DNA of 64,000 nt from Streptomyces sp. NBC_00442 (lineage in GTDB: Bacteria; Actinomycetota; Actinomycetes; Streptomycetales; Streptomycetaceae): assembly GCF_036014195.1 (NCBI RefSeq), contig NZ_CP107918.1, positions 7,254,001 to 7,318,000 of the forward strand. Direction: 5' to 3'. The stretch's first letter is position 1. The number at the start of each line of letters is the position of its first letter. Shown here one piece after another: positions 41,840-50,817 of the stretch. The translations under genes and the position numbers were made by a program. The notes beneath the pieces are model-generated. The model saw only the letters and a program-made list of their open reading frames with translations, was not told the origin of the DNA and did no database searches.

Positions 41840-44128
41840 TCAGTTGAGCCGGGTGACCTTGGCCCCGAGCGACGGCTCGGACAGATCGCCCTTCAACGAC
41901 ACCGGCACGTTCACCTCGCCGATGCCGCCGCCCACGCTCAGCGTGCCGACGACCGTGCCGGCCTTCGCTGTGTGCGGCAGCTTCTTGCCGCCGTCCGTTA
42001 GCTTGATCCCAACGGAGGCGCCGGCCCAGACTGGGACGGCCAGGTCCTTGTCGGCCACGACGGGGACCGTGTCGCCCAGGCCGTCCTCCACCTGGCCGAC
42101 CACGTCACCCTTCTTGATCACCGTCTCGTTCCTGAGCGCCTTGTCCGCCGCCAGGATCAGACTCTTGCTGGCAGCCGTCGCCGTCTCGATGATGCTTGGC
42201 TTGTGCTGGCCGAACACGGCGCCGACGACCAGCTGCCTGGTGTCACCGACCGGCGTCTCGGCGGCGAACAGCAGATTGCCGCCCGCCTTCGTCGTGGACC
42301 CCGTCTTGATGCCGACGACCCCGTACAGCGGGACGAGCTTGTTGAAGTTGTGCTGGGTCCTGGCCGTCTCCACGGTGGAGCCGCCCGACGTGGTCGTGGA
42401 CGTGTACGACGGAAGCTTGGCGATCTGGCGGAACACGGGGTCGGCCATGGCGCGCTTGGCCAGGGTCACCTGGTCCTCGGCGGTGCTCACCGTGGACTCC
42501 TTGAGACCGCTCGCATCCGTGTACGTGGTGTTGGTCATCCCGAACGACTTGGCGGTGTCGTTCATCTTCTTGATGAAGGCCTCCTCCGTCGAGGCGTCCC
42601 AACGGGCCAGCAGGCGGGCCACGTTGTTCGCCGACGGCAGCATGACGGCCTGGAGCGCCTCCAGTTCGGAGACCTGCTGGCCCGTCTTGACCTCGACCAC
42701 CGACTCCTTCTCCGTGACGCCGTTGGTGTAGTCGTCCTGTGCCTTCTGGTCGACCGGAACCAGGGGTCCCTTGTCGCCCGGCTTCAGCGGGTGGTCGCGC
42801 AGGACGAGGTACGTGGTCATCACCTTGGCCACGCTGCCGATGGGGAGCGGCTTCATCTCCCCGTACGAGCCCATCCGGCCGAGGCCGTTGATGTCGACCA
42901 CGGCCTGGCCCTCGGTCGGCCACGGCAGCGACAGGGCGCCCCCGTCGGCGGTGTGGTTCGACGCGCCGGTGAGTTTCAGGGTGGGCGTCGGAAGCGGACG
43001 CAGTGCCTGGACGGCCACCACCACGATGGCGAGCAGCACGACAAGCGTGCCCCAGATCTTGACCCTGCGCGCCGCCGTGCGGGCCGGCGTCTCGGGCTTG
43101 GGCGGCGTGTTGGTGAGCTGAGCGAGCAGGTCGAGCGGGGGCGGCGGGCCCGCCGGGCCACCGGGGCCCGACGCGTCCGTGGGTGCGGCGACGGCGGGTG
43201 CGGCGACCGGGGGTGCGTTGACCGCGGGTGCGTTGACCGCGGGTGCGGCCGGCCGGGCCAGGGCCATCGTGCGATCGTCGCCCGCGCTCGCCGGGGCGCC
43301 GAACTCGCGGGTGCGCTCGGACTCCTCAGGCGCTTCGCCGGCCGTACTCGCGGACCACGCGTCGGACCACGAAGGGGCGGGCCGCCGGGCCGCGGGGCCC
43401 GCCGCGGACGCGGCCGGCAGGTCCGGCTTCAGAGCGACGAACTCGCTGGTCCGCTCGGATTCCGTCTCCTTGCGGGCCGCTCGTGCGGGAGGCGTGCCGC
43501 GGCCCTCGGCGACAGCTTTCGGCGCGGGCGCGGGCGCGGGCGCGGTGCCGGTGTCGCCGTTGCCGTCGGCGTCGGGGCCGGGCTCGGCGGAGGCGTCCGC
43601 CGCTCCGGGCGCCACGGACGTCGCGGGAGCACCGGGCGCTTCAGAAGCTCTGGGTGCTCGGGGCGCTTCGGATGCTCCTGGCGTCGCGGACGTGTGCGGT
43701 GCCTCGTCTGCCTCGTCTGCCTCGTCTGCCTCGTCCGCCTCACGGTCCGGTTCGCCGCGACGATCCTTCGCGTCGCCGGAACCCGGGTGGTCCTCGGGGT
43801 CCTTGGGGGCCCCGGGGTCCTCGGAGTCCTTCCCGGCCACGTCGTCCACGGGGTGTTCGTGGCTCGTGTGCCGCTCAGGCTTCTCGGCGTGCACCGGCGC
43901 GGCCCGCTCGGCCCGCTCCTCGGGAGCCTCGCGACGCGTTCGGGATTCGTGCGTCCCGGAAGCGGCTGCCGCGGGGGGTGCCGCGGACTCGGCCGCCGTG
44001 GGAGCCGATGTGCCGGAGACCGAGGTCCCCGTTGGCGCTGTCCGGGGTGCGGCCCCGTCGGCGGGCTCACCGGCCACGTCCGCCGTGTCGAAGACCTCGT
44101 CAGCCTTCGCGTCGTTCTTCTGGTTCAT
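41840..44128 (-). CDS. D-alanyl-D-alanine carboxypeptidase with long repeat-rich cytoplasmic tail
   Basis: A 762-residue membrane-anchored peptidase S11 enzyme acting on cell-wall stem peptides. The first 350 residues are a charged Ala/Pro/Glu-rich, repeat-containing cytoplasmic segment; then one membrane helix (about 355-375, WGTLVVLLAIVVVAVQAL) and an outside enzyme domain with the penicillin-binding motifs S-x-x-K in PIGSVAKVMT (about 429), S-x-N in MLPSANNVAR (about 500) and K-T-G in GIKTGSTTKAGG (about 608). The C-terminal 110 residues form the small beta domain usual for DacA. Ordinary S11 carboxypeptidases have 380-430 residues; the extra length is the tail. The ATG at 44128 is chosen over an upstream in-frame ATG. 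Confidence 0.92.
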   Translation of the reverse strand: MNQKNDAKADEVFDTADVAGEPADGAAPRTAPTGTSVSGTSAPTAAESAAPPAAAASGTHESRTRREAPEERAERAAPVHAEKPERHTSHEHPVDDVAGKDSEDPGAPKDPEDHPGSGDAKDRRGEPDREADEADEADEADEAPHTSATPGASEAPRAPRASEAPGAPATSVAPGAADASAEPGPDADGNGDTGTAPAPAPAPKAVAEGRGTPPARAARKETESERTSEFVALKPDLPAASAAGPAARRPAPSWSDAWSASTAGEAPEESERTREFGAPASAGDDRTMALARPAAPAVNAPAVNAPPVAAPAVAAPTDASGPGGPAGPPPPLDLLAQLTNTPPKPETPARTAARRVKIWGTLVVLLAIVVVAVQALRPLPTPTLKLTGASNHTADGGALSLPWPTEGQAVVDINGLGRMGSYGEMKPLPIGSVAKVMTTYLVLRDHPLKPGDKGPLVPVDQKAQDDYTNGVTEKESVVEVKTGQQVSELEALQAVMLPSANNVARLLARWDASTEEAFIKKMNDTAKSFGMTNTTYTDASGLKESTVSTAEDQVTLAKRAMADPVFRQIAKLPSYTSTTTSGGSTVETARTQHNFNKLVPLYGVVGIKTGSTTKAGGNLLFAAETPVGDTRQLVVGAVFGQHKPSIIETATAASKSLILAADKALRNETVIKKGDVVGQVEDGLGDTVPVVADKDLAVPVWAGASVGIKLTDGGKKLPHTAKAGTVVGTLSVGGGIGEVNVPVSLKGDLSEPSLGAKVTRLN
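43180..43250 (-). repeat. 15-bp tandem repeat inside the carboxypeptidase tail
   Basis: Four consecutive 15-bp units of the form GGGTGCGTTGACCGC or GGGTGCGGCGACCGG start at 43180, 43195, 43210 and 43225, with a partial fifth. They encode the protein repeat APAVN/APAVA. Confidence 0.75.
43702..43737 (-). repeat. 9-bp tandem repeat inside the carboxypeptidase tail
   Basis: CCTCGTCTG occurs three times in a row from 43702, followed by CCTCGTCCG, giving the protein repeat ADE four times. It is prone to slippage, and repeat number may vary between strains. Confidence 0.75.
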
Positions 44129-44317
44129 ACGCAGTGCAGCCCGCCTTGCCGATCTCGCTCTGTGCTCGTGCACCACGATCGCACGTCCGTATGACCAAAC
44201 GGTGACAGCGGCACGGGACCCACCGTTCGGGCCCGGCGCCCGCCTGGCCGGGCGTTGTCAGACCCCCTTCCTATGCTGGCAAGGCAAGATCGAACGGGGA
44301 TTCGTGGGGAGGCCGGG

Positions 44318-46180
44318 GTGCGGATCGAGCGTCATCAAGTCGGTGCGGCGGCGTTGGCCACCGCGGAGGCGGATTTCGCGGAGCGGATCGCGGGGGACGT
44401 GCACCGGATGCGGCACGAGGAGCATCCCGCGTCGGGCTGGCGGGCGCTGGCCGGTGTCTTCCTCGACTACCTCGGTGCGCGCTCCCTCGCACGGCCCGAG
44501 CTCGGCGGGAAGGACGCGCGGGTGGCGCTCGGCTCCGCGGCGGCCGCGGCCGTGGGCGCCCTGGAGTCGACCCGCTTTCCGGGCCGGCCGCTCGACGTGT
44601 TCATCGCCTATGCCGGGGCCGGGGTGACGTACTGCGGGGAGTTCGAGCGGGTCGTTGAGGGTGAAGAGGGCCAAGAAGGCGAAGAGGGTGAAGAGGGCCA
44701 AGAAGGCGAGGAGGGCGAACAGGGAGAGGTGCGGGGGGCGCGGTCCGTGCGGGGCCGGCGGATTCCCACGGTTCGCAGCTACGAGTGGCTGGACGGGCTC
44801 TACCTGGCCGTCCTGGCGCAGGCCGCGGACCGCGCTGCCGATCTCTTCGTCGATTCGGCGCCGCCGTGGCGCGGCAATGAGGGGCGAGCCGATGTGGCAC
44901 TTGTGCACGCCCTGATGGCGTACGTCTTCGGGCGCGAGGAGGGACCGGCCGCTGTGGCCTCTCCAGGTCCTGTGCGGGCCATCGAGAAGTGCGCGCTGAT
45001 CGACATGGTGGTCGCGACGCTCGGCGAGGGCGACGACTGGCCGGGCCACCGCGCCGTTCTCCATACCCTGCGTGCCCTGGCGGCGGGAGATGAAGAGAGC
45101 TTCACCCGGTGCCTGGCGGCGCAGCTCAAGCAGCACCGCGATCGCTGCGCGGGGCGGACCGCGGCGCCGCGCAGCCTGCTGCCCCTCGACGCCATGGCGC
45201 TCATGGCGCTGGCCCACCGCCGCCATGGCTGGCCCGTGCGCATCGAGTCCGGTTACCTGCCGCGGGCGGTGGTGACCGGGTTCGCGCCGCCCGCGCCCCG
45301 GGTGCGGGCCTACGGGCGTGACCAGCGGCCCGACGCCGTGGCCGAGCTCGCCGCCGGGCCCCTGGCCGTCGAGCGGCCGCTCCACGCGCTCGCAGGAGGG
45401 TCCGGGCACGACCCGGCCCCGTACGACGAGTTGGCGGCACACGGGATGGCGCGCTTCCGCGATCCGGCCGAAGACCCGAAGGCGCTCGCCAGGGACCTGA
45501 CGTCGCTCATGACGGACCAGCGTCTGCGGTTCCTCGCGCGGGCGGCGCTCGATCCGGACGGTACGGATCCGCGCCAGCACGAGGCGCTGCTGCTCGGGGC
45601 CCAGGCGGGCGCGGGCGCGCTGCGCGTGGCACGGGCCGAACGCGGCACCGAGGTGGAGGTATCCATCGGCGCCACTACGCGCACCGTGCCGGCGTGGCGG
45701 GGTTCCTACCGTCCCAACCCGCACCAGTGGCACCAGGCGGTGGCCCTCGCGCTGGTCGTCGGTGCGCGCGGCCCCCTGGCGGACTGTGTGCTGATCGAGC
45801 CCGAGTTCTTCGCCGAGGGCGATCAGCCGTCGCCCGGCGGGGCGTACTGCGCGGCGCTCCACGACTATCTGCGGGGCGTCGACCCCGAGCCCGCGATGGA
45901 CCACGCCCTGGAGACCGCGGCCCGTATGGCCGACGGCACCTTCCTCGCCCCGCCGGCCGTCCTGCTGTCCCAGCTCGTCGAGGGCGATCGCCGGGGTTTC
46001 GCGCTGGCGTTGGCCGACGCCCTGGAGGAACACCACGAGCACTTCGGGGTGGGGAGCCGCGGCAAGGACGTGGAAGCGGCCGTCGATCTGGACGTGCTGG
46101 GTCTGGCCTGTCACGCCCGCCGGATCGGCTGGACGGTGCCGGTCAGGTCGCCCCAGCTGCCCGGGGGGCTGCTCCGTTAG
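44318..46180 (+). CDS. Tandem Imm49-like protein
   Basis: A 620-residue protein with two copies of an Imm49-like immunity region. The first (about 195-300) reads AIEKCALIDMVVATLGEGDD, LAAQLKQHRDRCAG and LAHRRHGWPVRIESGYLPRA. The second (about 545-618) reads LLSQLVEGDRRGFALALADA, LEEHHEHFG and ACHARRIGWTVPVRSPQLP. Imm49 proteins are cytoplasmic and thought to protect against polymorphic toxins. Between residues 114 and 137 is an acidic Glu-Gly-Gln repeat. The start is GTG at 44318 with GGGGAGG 5 bp upstream; an in-frame ATG at 44273 is an alternative. No toxin gene is adjacent. Its stop overlaps that of the convergent lacI-type gene by 4 nt. Confidence 0.7.
   Translation: MRIERHQVGAAALATAEADFAERIAGDVHRMRHEEHPASGWRALAGVFLDYLGARSLARPELGGKDARVALGSAAAAAVGALESTRFPGRPLDVFIAYAGAGVTYCGEFERVVEGEEGQEGEEGEEGQEGEEGEQGEVRGARSVRGRRIPTVRSYEWLDGLYLAVLAQAADRAADLFVDSAPPWRGNEGRADVALVHALMAYVFGREEGPAAVASPGPVRAIEKCALIDMVVATLGEGDDWPGHRAVLHTLRALAAGDEESFTRCLAAQLKQHRDRCAGRTAAPRSLLPLDAMALMALAHRRHGWPVRIESGYLPRAVVTGFAPPAPRVRAYGRDQRPDAVAELAAGPLAVERPLHALAGGSGHDPAPYDELAAHGMARFRDPAEDPKALARDLTSLMTDQRLRFLARAALDPDGTDPRQHEALLLGAQAGAGALRVARAERGTEVEVSIGATTRTVPAWRGSYRPNPHQWHQAVALALVVGARGPLADCVLIEPEFFAEGDQPSPGGAYCAALHDYLRGVDPEPAMDHALETAARMADGTFLAPPAVLLSQLVEGDRRGFALALADALEEHHEHFGVGSRGKDVEAAVDLDVLGLACHARRIGWTVPVRSPQLPGGLLR
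44659..44725 (+). repeat. 27-bp tandem repeat in the Imm49-like gene
   Basis: Two 27-bp units (44659-44685 and 44686-44712), identical at 26 of 27 positions, followed by a partial copy. They encode a 9-residue unit GEEGQEGEE, twice, then GEQGE. The purine-rich composition differs from flanking DNA. Confidence 0.75.
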
Positions 46181-47184
46181 CCGCGCGTGCGCCCTCCCGG
46201 TCCCGAGCCCCGTACGACGAGCCGGGTCAGCAGGACCACCGAGCGGGGAGCCGAGCGGTCGCCCTCGATCCGGGAGAACAGAAGGCTGGCGGCGGTGGCG
46301 CCCAGCGCGACCGGGTCCTGGCTGACGACGCTCAGCGGCGGGCTGAGCCGGTCGGCCAGCGGAAAGTCGTCGAAGCCGACGAGGGCGACGGGATCGGGAC
46401 CGCCGAGTCCGTCCATCACCCCCATGGTGATGAGGTCGTTGGTGGTGAAGAGCGCCGTCGGGGGAGCGGGCAGCGCCCGCAGCTCGGCGAGGGCGGCCGC
46501 CGCGTCGGACTGGGAGCGCAGTTCGTGGCGTACGAGGGCGGCGTCCTCGGGTATGCCGTGGGAGCCGAGGGCGTCGAGGTAGCCCGCGTGGCGTTCGCGC
46601 TGGGTCCAGATGTCGAACCGGTCACCGAGGTACGCGATCCGGGTGTGCCCGTGGCCGAGCAGGTGGCCGACGGCCCGCTCGGCCCCCGCACGGTTGTCCA
46701 CGGTCACGGTGTCGACGGCCAGCCCCTTGGCGGGCCGGTCCACGCAGACGACGCAGGTGCCGCCCTCCATCGGCTGCTTGAGAAAACCGTGTCCGCCGTT
46801 GGTGGGGACGAGGATCAGGCCGTCCACCTGACGGGCGGTGAAGGCGCCTATGACCTCGCGTTCGCGCCGGGGCTCGTCATTGGTGCTGCCGACCAGTACG
46901 AGGAAGCCGCGCCGATGCGCCTCGTCCTCGACGGAGCGGGCCATGAGCGCGTAGAACGGGTTGGCCAGGTCGTCGACGACGAGCCCGATCGTGGAGGTGC
47001 GCAGGCTCTTGTGCCGCAGGTTGCGGGCGTTGTCGTTGCGCTGGTAGCCCAACTGCCGTACGGCTTGCTCGACTCGGGCGGCGGTGTCCGGTGAGACGCC
47101 CGGCTCGCCCGAGACCGCACGCGAGACGGTCATGGGACTCACTCCCGCCGCGCGGGCCACGTCCTTCATCGTCGGGCGCTTCAC
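46177..47184 (-). CDS. LacI-family transcriptional repressor
   Basis: A 335-residue LacI/GalR regulator. The helix-turn-helix is at the very N-terminus (KDVARAAGVSPMTVSRAVSG, then EPGVSPDTAARVEQAVRQLG), followed by the sugar-binding periplasmic-like core (IGLVVDDLANPFYALMARSV, GLILVPTNGG, RIAYLGDRFDIWTQRERHAG, LFTTNDLITMGVMDGLG, VALVGFDDFPLADRLSPPLS). The start is GTG at 47184 with GAGGAGG close upstream; ATG at 47196 is an alternative. It is divergent from the GH92 gene and two palindromic operators lie between them, so it most likely represses the mannosidase and itself until a mannose-containing sugar is present. Confidence 0.93.
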   Translation of the reverse strand: MKRPTMKDVARAAGVSPMTVSRAVSGEPGVSPDTAARVEQAVRQLGYQRNDNARNLRHKSLRTSTIGLVVDDLANPFYALMARSVEDEAHRRGFLVLVGSTNDEPRREREVIGAFTARQVDGLILVPTNGGHGFLKQPMEGGTCVVCVDRPAKGLAVDTVTVDNRAGAERAVGHLLGHGHTRIAYLGDRFDIWTQRERHAGYLDALGSHGIPEDAALVRHELRSQSDAAAALAELRALPAPPTALFTTNDLITMGVMDGLGGPDPVALVGFDDFPLADRLSPPLSVVSQDPVALGATAASLLFSRIEGDRSAPRSVVLLTRLVVRGSGPGGRTRG

Positions 47185-47318
47185 GGGCCTCCTCATGGAC
47201 CGGTCCGTGCCCGGTCCGGCACGGCGACGCGTCGATGATGGCAGACGGCGCCCCACGTCAAGCGGCCCGAGGTGCGTCTGGGGCGGCCGGGCCGCAGGCG
47301 CGGGAAGAGACGCTCGGG

Positions 47319-47336
47319 ATTGGTAACGTTCCCATC
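47319..47336. promoter_or_regulatory. LacI operator 1
   Basis: ATTGGTAACGTTCCCATC is centred on AACGTT, with arms TGG/CCA matching as in TGGTAACGTTCCCA. It lies 135 bp before the repressor start. The same core recurs at the GH92 side. Confidence 0.75.
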
Positions 47337-47464
47337 GTCGCGTACCACGACGTCATGCAGAGCTGATCAACCGTCAATTGCGGTGTGCCGTCCGGTCGTT
47401 GCGTCCAAGGAGTGAGAGGATCCGTGGCGCCGGAGGATGCGGGGCCCGAATTCGTTCCCCGCCC

Positions 47465-47519
47465 TTGACGGGTGGTCAGGGACACCTCAACAATCCTGAG
47501 TTGATTGGTAACGTTCACA
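47465..47519 (+). promoter_or_regulatory. Putative GH92 promoter with LacI operator 2
   Basis: TTGGTAACGTTCACA (47505-47519) repeats the operator core (TTGGTAACGTTC) of the first site, 186 bp away, which would allow a DNA loop. A TTGACG hexamer at 47465-47470 could be the -35 element, placing the start of transcription near 47500, so the repressor would sit on the first transcribed bases. Confidence 0.6.
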
Positions 47520-47596
47520 TGCCCACCGAGCATCCCCCGTCCCGAGGCCGCCCGCCGGACGGCGAGCGGTCCTTTGCGAGAAGGTGGTCCCCCCTC

Positions 47597-50500
47597 GTGC
47601 TCCGCTCCCTGCCCTCCTCCGGATCCTTCGTCCGGTCCGGACGCCTCAGCCGGTCCAGATGCCTCAGTGCCCTCGGCGCGCTGGCCCTGTCCGTCGCGGG
47701 GGTGGCCGGCATCGCCGCCGCGCCCGCCCACGCCGGGACGCTCGCGCTGACCCAGTACGTCGACCCGTTCATCGGCACCGACGACAGCAACGCCCCCAAC
47801 CCCGTGCCCGGCGGCGCCGGGGGCAGCACCTACCCCGGGGCCGTGGTGCCCTTCGGCGGAGTGCAGGTCGGCCCCGACACCCCCACCGCCTCACCGTCCG
47901 GCTACCGCTACAAGGACACCTCCGTCGAGGACTTCAGCCTCACCCACTTCGACGGCGCGGGCTGCCCGAACAACGAGGACCTGCCGCTGCTGCCGGTCAC
48001 CGGCGCGCTCGGTAGCTCACCCGGCACCGACTGGACGAGCTACGCCTCCGGCTACACCAAGGCGAACGAGATCGCCGAGCCCGGCTACTACAAGACCCGC
48101 CTCGACCGTTACAGCACCGACGTGGAGCTGTCGGCCACCACGCGCACCGCCATGGGCAAGCTGACCTACCCCGCGTCGGCCGCGTCCCGGCTGCTGATCA
48201 ACACCGGGCGCAGCGCCACCGGAAACCGCGCGGGAACGGTGCACGTCAACGGCAACGAGCTGACCGGAAGCGTGACCGCCGGCGGGTTCTGCGGTTCGTC
48301 CAAGACGTACCAGATCTACTTCGACGTGCGCTTCGACCGGGCGCCGACCGGGTTCGGAACCTGGTCGGGCGCCGCCGTGAGCGACGGTTCGGCCAACGCC
48401 TCCGGCACCAACACCGGCGCCTACGTCACCTTCGACACGACCAGCAACGCGACGGTCCAGTTCAAGGTCGGGCTTTCGTACGTGAGCGTCGCGGGCGCGC
48501 AGGCCAACGTGAGCGCCGAGAACGGCGGATGGGATTTCGGCGCGGTGCGCACCGCGGCCGACGACTCCTGGAACCAGATGCTCAACCGCGTCCAGGTGGG
48601 CGGGGGCAGCGCCACCGAACGCCAGAAGTTCTACACCGCCCTCTACCACGTGCTCCAGAGCCCCAACGTCTCCAGTGATGTCAACGGCGACTACCGGGGC
48701 TTCGACAACGCCGTCCACAATTCGGCGCGGCCCGTCTATCAGAACTACTCCGGCTGGGACATCTACCGTTCCTGGGCGGCGCTGATCGCCCTGATGGCGC
48801 CGACGGAGGCGAGTGACATCGCGAAGTCGATGGTCCTGGACGGCCAGCAGGGCGGTCTGCTGCCCAAGTGGTCGCAACAGACCAACGAGGACTTCGTCAT
48901 GACGGGCGATCCCGGACCCATCATCGTCGGCAGCATGTACGCCTTCGGGGCCCGCGACTTCGACACCGCGGCCGCCCTGTCCCTGATGGAGAAGGCGTCC
49001 AACGGCGGCACCGCGCAGGGCGACGCCATACGCGGACGCCAGTCCGCGTACACGAGCCTGCACTACCTCGACGACCCCTCCGACTCCCTCGAATACTCGG
49101 CGTCCGACTTCGCGGTGGCCCAGTTCGCGAAGGCGCTCGGCAACACATCGAGCTACACCACACACATGGGGCGTGCCCAGTGGTGGCGCAACACATTCAA
49201 CCCCGAGTCCTCCTATGTGCAGCAGCACAAGAGCGACGGTTCCTGGAGCTGGCCGCTCGACCCGGCGAGCCAGTCCACCTTCACCGAGGGCAACGCCTCC
49301 CAGTACACCTGGATGGTCCCCTACGACTTCTCCGGCCTGATCAACTCCATGGGGGGCGCGGCGACCGCCGTGCAGCGTCTCGACCACCACTTCACCGAGG
49401 TCAACGCCGGGCAGAGCAGGCCCTATTACTACATAGGCAATGAACCCGAACACGGGGTGCCCTGGGCCTACGACTACGCCCGCCACCCGGCCGGTGCCAC
49501 GGACGCGGTGCGCAAGGTGATGGCCGAGTCCTTCACCACCGGGGCCGGAGGACTGCCCGGAAACGACGACCTCGGCGCCACCTCTGCCTGGTATGTGTGG
49601 GCGGCGCTCGGCATGTACCCGGCGACACCCGGCGCGGACACCCTCGCGCTGCACGGGCCGCAGTTCCCCTCCGTCCTGATCCAGCGCGCAGCCGGGAACA
49701 TCACCATCAACAGCTCGGGCAGCGGGCCCTATGTGCAGGGTCTGACCGTCAACGGAGCGTCCACCAGCCACAGTTACCTGCGCTATCCGGACGTCGCGGG
49801 CGGCGCGGTCCTCACCTACACGATGGGCGGCGCACCCGGCACCACCTGGGGGACCGGCGCCTCGGACGTGCCCCCCTCCTTCCAGGACGGAGCCGATCCG
49901 GTGCCCACCGCGCCCGAGCTCGGCCCCGACCTCGCCCTGGGCAAGCCGGTGACGGGATCGGCGCCCTGCGTCGCGGCCGAGTCGGCGGACAAGGCGGTGG
50001 ACGGCTCCCTGGCGAACAACAGCAAGTGGTGCTCGTCCGCCGCGAACCCCTCGCTCCAGGTCGACCTCGGGTCGGTGCGGACCGTGTCGTCGTTCGTGGT
50101 CGAACACGCCGGTCTCGGCGGCGAGAACACCGGCTGGAACACCGGCGCCTTCCAGATCCAGACCAGCACCGACGGCGCCGCCTGGACCGCGGCGGCCTCC
50201 GTCACCGGCTCCCGTTCCAGCCGCACCTACCATCCCGTGTCGGCGAGAGCGGCCCGCTACGTACGCCTGACCGTCACCGGCCCCGCCAACACCGGCGGCG
50301 GAAGTGACGCGGCGCGCGTCTACGAGCTGGGGGTCTACGGGCCGAGCGGCGCCGGCCAGGACCTGGCGATCGGCCGGCCCGCCACCGGCTCGGCCGCCTG
50401 CAACTCCACGGAGACTCCCGACAAGGCGGTCAACGGCAGCTTCGCCGGCGGCACCGCGGACAAGTGGTGCTCGAAGGCCTCGGGCACCAAGGTCCTCCAG

Positions 50501-50779
50501 GTCGATCTGGGCGCCTCCCATCCGCTGTCCTCGATCACCGTGCGCCACGCGGGCGCGGGCGGCGAGAGCGCGGACTGGAACAGCAAGGACTTCGACCTGA
50601 GCGCCTCGGCTGACGGCACCACCTGGACCACGCAGGCCCAGGTGCGCGGCAACACCGCCGACTCGACCACGAGCCCCGTCGCGGTCTCCGCCCGCTATGT
50701 ACGGCTCTCGGTGATCACTCCGACCCAGAACGGCGACGCGGCGGCCCGCATATACGAGCTGGAGGTGAACGGCACCTGA
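47597..50779 (+). CDS. Secreted GH92 alpha-mannosidase with two F5/8-type binding domains
   Basis: A 1060-residue secreted glycosidase. A signal peptide (GTG start, basic stretch SGRLSRSRCLS, hydrophobic ALGALALSVAGVAGIAAA, cleavage after AHA at about residue 43) is followed by the GH92 catalytic unit (about 45-770; QYVDPFIGTDD, GGVQVGPDTP, DFSLTHFDGAGCPN, SGWDIYRSW, YYYIGNEPEHGVPWAYDYA with the acid Glu, and PGNDDLGATSAWYVWAALGM with the Asp pair). Two discoidin/CBM32-like domains follow (about 776-915 and 921-1060). GH92 enzymes are calcium-dependent exo-mannosidases, mostly alpha-1,2, acting on fungal or plant mannans. An ATG at 47519 is in frame but abuts the operator with no ribosome-binding site, so GTG with GAGAAGGTGG upstream is preferred. 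Confidence 0.9.
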   Translation: MLRSLPSSGSFVRSGRLSRSRCLSALGALALSVAGVAGIAAAPAHAGTLALTQYVDPFIGTDDSNAPNPVPGGAGGSTYPGAVVPFGGVQVGPDTPTASPSGYRYKDTSVEDFSLTHFDGAGCPNNEDLPLLPVTGALGSSPGTDWTSYASGYTKANEIAEPGYYKTRLDRYSTDVELSATTRTAMGKLTYPASAASRLLINTGRSATGNRAGTVHVNGNELTGSVTAGGFCGSSKTYQIYFDVRFDRAPTGFGTWSGAAVSDGSANASGTNTGAYVTFDTTSNATVQFKVGLSYVSVAGAQANVSAENGGWDFGAVRTAADDSWNQMLNRVQVGGGSATERQKFYTALYHVLQSPNVSSDVNGDYRGFDNAVHNSARPVYQNYSGWDIYRSWAALIALMAPTEASDIAKSMVLDGQQGGLLPKWSQQTNEDFVMTGDPGPIIVGSMYAFGARDFDTAAALSLMEKASNGGTAQGDAIRGRQSAYTSLHYLDDPSDSLEYSASDFAVAQFAKALGNTSSYTTHMGRAQWWRNTFNPESSYVQQHKSDGSWSWPLDPASQSTFTEGNASQYTWMVPYDFSGLINSMGGAATAVQRLDHHFTEVNAGQSRPYYYIGNEPEHGVPWAYDYARHPAGATDAVRKVMAESFTTGAGGLPGNDDLGATSAWYVWAALGMYPATPGADTLALHGPQFPSVLIQRAAGNITINSSGSGPYVQGLTVNGASTSHSYLRYPDVAGGAVLTYTMGGAPGTTWGTGASDVPPSFQDGADPVPTAPELGPDLALGKPVTGSAPCVAAESADKAVDGSLANNSKWCSSAANPSLQVDLGSVRTVSSFVVEHAGLGGENTGWNTGAFQIQTSTDGAAWTAAASVTGSRSSRTYHPVSARAARYVRLTVTGPANTGGGSDAARVYELGVYGPSGAGQDLAIGRPATGSAACNSTETPDKAVNGSFAGGTADKWCSKASGTKVLQVDLGASHPLSSITVRHAGAGGESADWNSKDFDLSASADGTTWTTQAQVRGNTADSTTSPVAVSARYVRLSVITPTQNGDAAARIYELEVNGT

Positions 50780-50780
50780 T

Positions 50781-50817
50781 CGTCCCGGAGCCGATCCGGG
50801 GCGGCGTCTCCGGGACG
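50781..50817 (+). terminator. Terminator after GH92
   Basis: CGTCCCGGAG (50781-50790) pairs with CTCCGGGACG (50808-50817), a perfect 10-bp stem right after the stop codon. Confidence 0.7.

Noticed and set aside
42203..44194. Plus-strand frame opposite the carboxypeptidase
   Set aside because: Low-complexity mirror of the repeat-rich tail; no start context and no domain.
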